From Paradesertivirga sp966210515 (lineage in GTDB: Bacteria; Bacteroidota; Bacteroidia; Sphingobacteriales; Sphingobacteriaceae), in contig CBIHLM010000014.1 in NCBI GenBank assembly GCA_966210515.1, positions 14,363-78,362 on the forward strand: a stretch of DNA of 64,000 nt. Direction: 5' to 3'. How positions within the stretch are numbered: the first letter of the stretch is position 1; each line of letters begins with the position of its first letter. Of the stretch, positions 61,268 to 64,000 are shown one piece after another. The notes below the pieces were generated by a model. It had not been told where the DNA came from. It saw nothing but the letters and a program-made list of their open reading frames with translations, and ran no database searches. Position numbers and translations under genes: made by a program.

Positions 61268-62779
61268 CTATTTAGATTTGATGTAAAATGGGTTCTGTAC
61301 AAGTTTCTTATTGGTTTCCAGTTCATTGAAATAAATTGGCAGATAATGACTGTCATTGTCCAGCAGTTTTGCAACTGCTGATTGCTGGCTTTCCGGAGAC
61401 GCAGTACTCACGACAGCGTCGAACAGCAAGCCTCTCTGAGCATAGTCATTCCGTTTGGCATTTCTTAAAAGGTCAAACCATCTCTTTCCTTCGTAAGCAA
61501 ATTCCCGGGCCCGTTCGTCCAGTACAAACTTTGCCAGATCTTCCGGAGTGATGTTTTCAGTATAGTCAGGATCTGCGGGATCCGTTTCGTAGGTTTCTGT
61601 GGCCTCCAGGGCTGAGGCTCTGTCGCGAATTATTTTTAAAAGGCTCAACGATTCTTTCACATCTCCCTGCATTGCTTTTGCTTCGGCTTTTAACAGCAGA
61701 ATATCAGCATACCTGTATACCATCCAATGAGCAAATGAGGCTGAAGGACTCCTTCCGCTGCTTGAGTTTACGCCCTGATATTTCCAGATAGTACCTTCGT
61801 TAAATTTCAAAGCAGCTCCATCTCCGCGGATATCTTTATTTTCTAAATCGAATAAATCAATTGTATAAACTTCCTCGGCAACTCTTAAAGCAGCAGTAAA
61901 ACGCTTGCTCGATTCAGAGAACATGGAGTAAAAAGGATTTAAGCGATTCTGATTAAAGTAGAATTCAAAAATGCTTTCGTTTGATCCGCCTTCATAAAAC
62001 ACAGTGCTAAACCAGCTGCTGCCTTCTACCAGCCCGAATTGGCTTGAGTTAATTACCTTATCGCAATAAGCGATACAGTTGGTGTAATCGTCTTTCCACA
62101 AATAAACATCGGCAAGCAACGCCTGGACTGCATATTTAGTAATCCGGCCCTTGTCGTTATCTCTGTTTCCATAAGTTGTAAAAGCATATTCTTCCGCTAA
62201 TTTCAAATCGGCTATTATCTGATTTAAAACCTGCTCGTCTGTACTTTTTGGGATTTGCAAATCATCATCATCGCTGGTGGTTGCTTTAAGTTTTAGCGGC
62301 ACATCTCTAAAAGTGCGCACAAGGTAGAAATACATCAAACTTCTTAAGGCCAAGGCTTCGCCCAGGTAACCGTTTAAATCGCGTTGTTTAAATGTGTTAT
62401 CTGTGTTTAAAACCTGGGGTGCAAAATCAATTACAGTATTACAATTATTTATTGTCTGATAAAGCGCCGCCCAATTAGTTATGGTATTGGTCGACTGAAT
62501 ATTTAAATTGATGATGTTGAAATCATTTGCGGACGCACGACCACCTGTTTGCATCATATCACCTCTTAACTCGCCCCATAAAAACAAGTTTTCGACAAGC
62601 GGAGGTGCCAGTAATGAAGCATAGCAACCATTAACCGCAGATGCTACCTGCTCCTTGGTTTTCCAGAAATCCTGTCTTACAATACCATCCTGAGGTTCAA
62701 GACTGAGGTATTTTTTGCATGAGGATGCCGAAATAGCTATGATGCTAAGTAAAAGGACATATTTTATTTTACTACTCAT
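61268..62779 (-). CDS. SusD/RagB-family nutrient-binding lipoprotein (pair 2)
   Basis: 503 residues, lipobox SASSC (Cys21). Typical RagB start YLSLEPQDGIVRQDFWKTKE and ALALRSLMYFYLVRTFRDVP, QALLADVYLWKDDYTNCIAY, HWMVYRYADILLLKAEAKAM and FVLDERAREFAYEGKRWFDL. It is more canonical than the pair-1 SusD, so the two pairs should bind different ligands or chain lengths. Starts 18 bp after the SusC of its pair and ends 6 bp before fasciclin lipoprotein B. Confidence 0.96.
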   Translation of the reverse strand: MSSKIKYVLLLSIIAISASSCKKYLSLEPQDGIVRQDFWKTKEQVASAVNGCYASLLAPPLVENLFLWGELRGDMMQTGGRASANDFNIINLNIQSTNTITNWAALYQTINNCNTVIDFAPQVLNTDNTFKQRDLNGYLGEALALRSLMYFYLVRTFRDVPLKLKATTSDDDDLQIPKSTDEQVLNQIIADLKLAEEYAFTTYGNRDNDKGRITKYAVQALLADVYLWKDDYTNCIAYCDKVINSSQFGLVEGSSWFSTVFYEGGSNESIFEFYFNQNRLNPFYSMFSESSKRFTAALRVAEEVYTIDLFDLENKDIRGDGAALKFNEGTIWKYQGVNSSSGRSPSASFAHWMVYRYADILLLKAEAKAMQGDVKESLSLLKIIRDRASALEATETYETDPADPDYTENITPEDLAKFVLDERAREFAYEGKRWFDLLRNAKRNDYAQRGLLFDAVVSTASPESQQSAVAKLLDNDSHYLPIYFNELETNKKLVQNPFYIKSK

Positions 62780-62797
62780 TTCTGTCTTCTTTAAAAA

Positions 62798-64000
62798 TTA
62801 AAATCCTGCTGTTAAACCGAATACCATATTTCTGGTAGGAGGAGTCATTGAACCATCCTGAATCAAAGCAAATGGGTCACTCAGTCTTGGTGATATTTCA
62901 GGATCTTGCCCGGTATAGTTGGTAAATGTTATCAGGTTCTCTGCTGTAAAATATATTCCCAGGTTTTTCAATTTCATTTTGTCAAGGATGGACTTATTAA
63001 AATTATATCTCATGGTAAGAGTTTTCAGGCGCACAAATGACGCATCTTCTACATACCTGTCAGATCCTAACCAGTTGTAACCCGAACCATATAAAGCTCT
63101 TGGGATGCTTGTAACATCTCCGGGATTTCTCCATCGTCTTAATACTGCGGTGCTTTGATTATCGTACTCATACATATTAGTACTCGTCATCTTGGCACCG
63201 TTAACTACGTCATATTTATACCTGAAACTAAAAAATGCAGTCAGTTTCAAATTCCCTTTGAAGGTGATATCCGGACCAAACCCACCGATAAACTTTGGAT
63301 TACCATTACCCAGATACACCACGTCCATATAGTTGATATTACCATCATGATTAATGTCTTCATACATCGCATCGCCAGCCTGAAAAACGTAATCGGTATT
63401 CGGATAGTCGAATCTCATTGGCACGCTTATCCCATCGGCACCAATCAAAGGTTTACCATTTTTATCCTGAGCGATCGTTGCATCGGCATCTGCGTAAACA
63501 CCTTTAAACCGGTATCCGTAAAAAGATCCAAATGGGTTATCAACCTGAAGGAATCGCTTGTATTGCCCGTTAGTATTTGTGTTTCCTTTCTCTCTTGGAT
63601 AGAATTCAGATATTTCGCGAATGATGTTGACGTTACGGGCAAAGTTGAAATTCAGGTTCAGGTTCCAGTTTTTTGTTTTTAATGGATTAGCGCGCAGATT
63701 GATTTCCCAGCCCTGATTGTCCATTATACCCACGTTCATATCAAGGTTGTTATATCCCGAAATAGATGGAATGCTTAAGTCAGGAAAAAACAAGTCGGAT
63801 GTACGCATTCTGTAAACGTCCACATCAAAATCAAGCTTGTTTTTGAACATAATTACGTTTAAACCAATATTTCTACCCGTTACGGTTTCCCATCGCAAAT
63901 TTCTGAGCTCGATATTGCTGGAGTAAACTGCTGGCTTACCTAAATAATCCCAATCGTAATTGCTGTAAATGTTGTAAAAGCCATAATTGGTTTTCGGAGC
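62798..64000 (-). CDS. SusC/RagA TonB-dependent transporter (pair 2), 5' part beyond the right edge
   Basis: The C-terminal ~400 residues of the barrel are in the window; the frame is open to base 64000 with no stop, reading through PKTNYGFYNIYSNYDW before NLRWETVTGRNIGLN. Typical SusC motifs: DVYRMRTSDLFF, LRANPLKTKNWNLNLNFNFA, GDAMYEDINHDGNINYMDVV, GNPKFIGGFGPDITFKGNL, FVRLKTLTMRYNF and the C-terminal TRNMVFGLTAGF. Upstream promoter and regulator of the whole locus therefore lie outside this window. Confidence 0.95.
   Translation of the reverse strand, partial: APKTNYGFYNIYSNYDWDYLGKPAVYSSNIELRNLRWETVTGRNIGLNVIMFKNKLDFDVDVYRMRTSDLFFPDLSIPSISGYNNLDMNVGIMDNQGWEINLRANPLKTKNWNLNLNFNFARNVNIIREISEFYPREKGNTNTNGQYKRFLQVDNPFGSFYGYRFKGVYADADATIAQDKNGKPLIGADGISVPMRFDYPNTDYVFQAGDAMYEDINHDGNINYMDVVYLGNGNPKFIGGFGPDITFKGNLKLTAFFSFRYKYDVVNGAKMTSTNMYEYDNQSTAVLRRWRNPGDVTSIPRALYGSGYNWLGSDRYVEDASFVRLKTLTMRYNFNKSILDKMKLKNLGIYFTAENLITFTNYTGQDPEISPRLSDPFALIQDGSMTPPTRNMVFGLTAGF

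Noticed and set aside
63155..63682. 175-codon plus-strand frame
   Set aside because: Antisense to the SusC barrel with perfect SusC motifs on the other strand; no family signature, so a shadow.

Overview
The window reads as chromosome of a Bacteroidota bacterium, most likely a soil or freshwater Sphingobacteriaceae (Pedobacter-like). The grounds are paired SusC/SusD outer-membrane proteins, many lipoproteins with a Cys-Lys-Lys start, candidate promoters with the Bacteroidota -7 element TAnnTTTG, hardly any Shine-Dalgarno sequences, moderate A+T richness and a large pectin polysaccharide utilisation locus (PUL). The genus is inference; no rRNA, tRNA, CRISPR array or intact insertion sequence was seen.

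Layout. 1-1706: 5' part of sucA (2-oxoglutarate dehydrogenase E1). 1818-6342: a light/DNA-repair group (DASH cryptochrome, CBS-pair protein, thioredoxin-like [2Fe-2S] ferredoxin, TIGR01777 epimerase and class I photolyase). 6358-10249: two FKBP-like lipoproteins, a small beta-barrel protein and a secreted M28 peptidase. 10243-16558: housekeeping genes on the minus strand (rpiB, tatC, then accC-accB-fabH-plsX-rpmF-DUF177, the fatty-acid initiation cluster), with a clear terminator between accC and tatC. 16707-20699: pdxA, rsmA, a beta-barrel protein, a 2-hydroxyacid dehydrogenase and a small unknown. 20700-21855 is a gene-poor stretch carrying a perfect 22-bp-arm palindrome. 21856-25823: fused trehalose-6-phosphate synthase/phosphatase facing a GH15 trehalase-like enzyme.

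From 25864 to the right edge almost everything is minus strand and forms a rhamnogalacturonan/pectin PUL of at least 37 kb that runs out of the window. In transcription order it holds SusC (partial), SusD, two fasciclin-domain lipoproteins, a second SusC and SusD, PL1 pectate lyase, a GH43-like propeller, GH28, a DUF4450 protein, an unclassified six-hairpin glycosidase, a terminator, PL11 rhamnogalacturonan lyase, two CE12-type acetylesterases, GH105, GH31, GH2, L-rhamnose mutarotase, GH106 rhamnosidase, an FG-GAP propeller lyase-like protein, and a GntR-type regulator with a sugar-binding-protein-like domain.

Inferred working model: PL1 and GH28 cut homogalacturonan or the RG backbone, CE12 enzymes remove acetyl groups, PL11 cuts RG-I, GH105 removes unsaturated galacturonate, GH106 frees rhamnose, GH2/GH31/GH43-like enzymes trim side chains, the SusCD pairs import oligosaccharides and RhaM feeds rhamnose into the cytoplasm. 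The least explained parts are the fasciclin lipoproteins between the two SusCD pairs, the DUF4450 and six-hairpin proteins, the propeller protein at 26990-28726, and several families of intergenic inverted or heptameric repeats, two of which sit at the same distance before PUL start codons.
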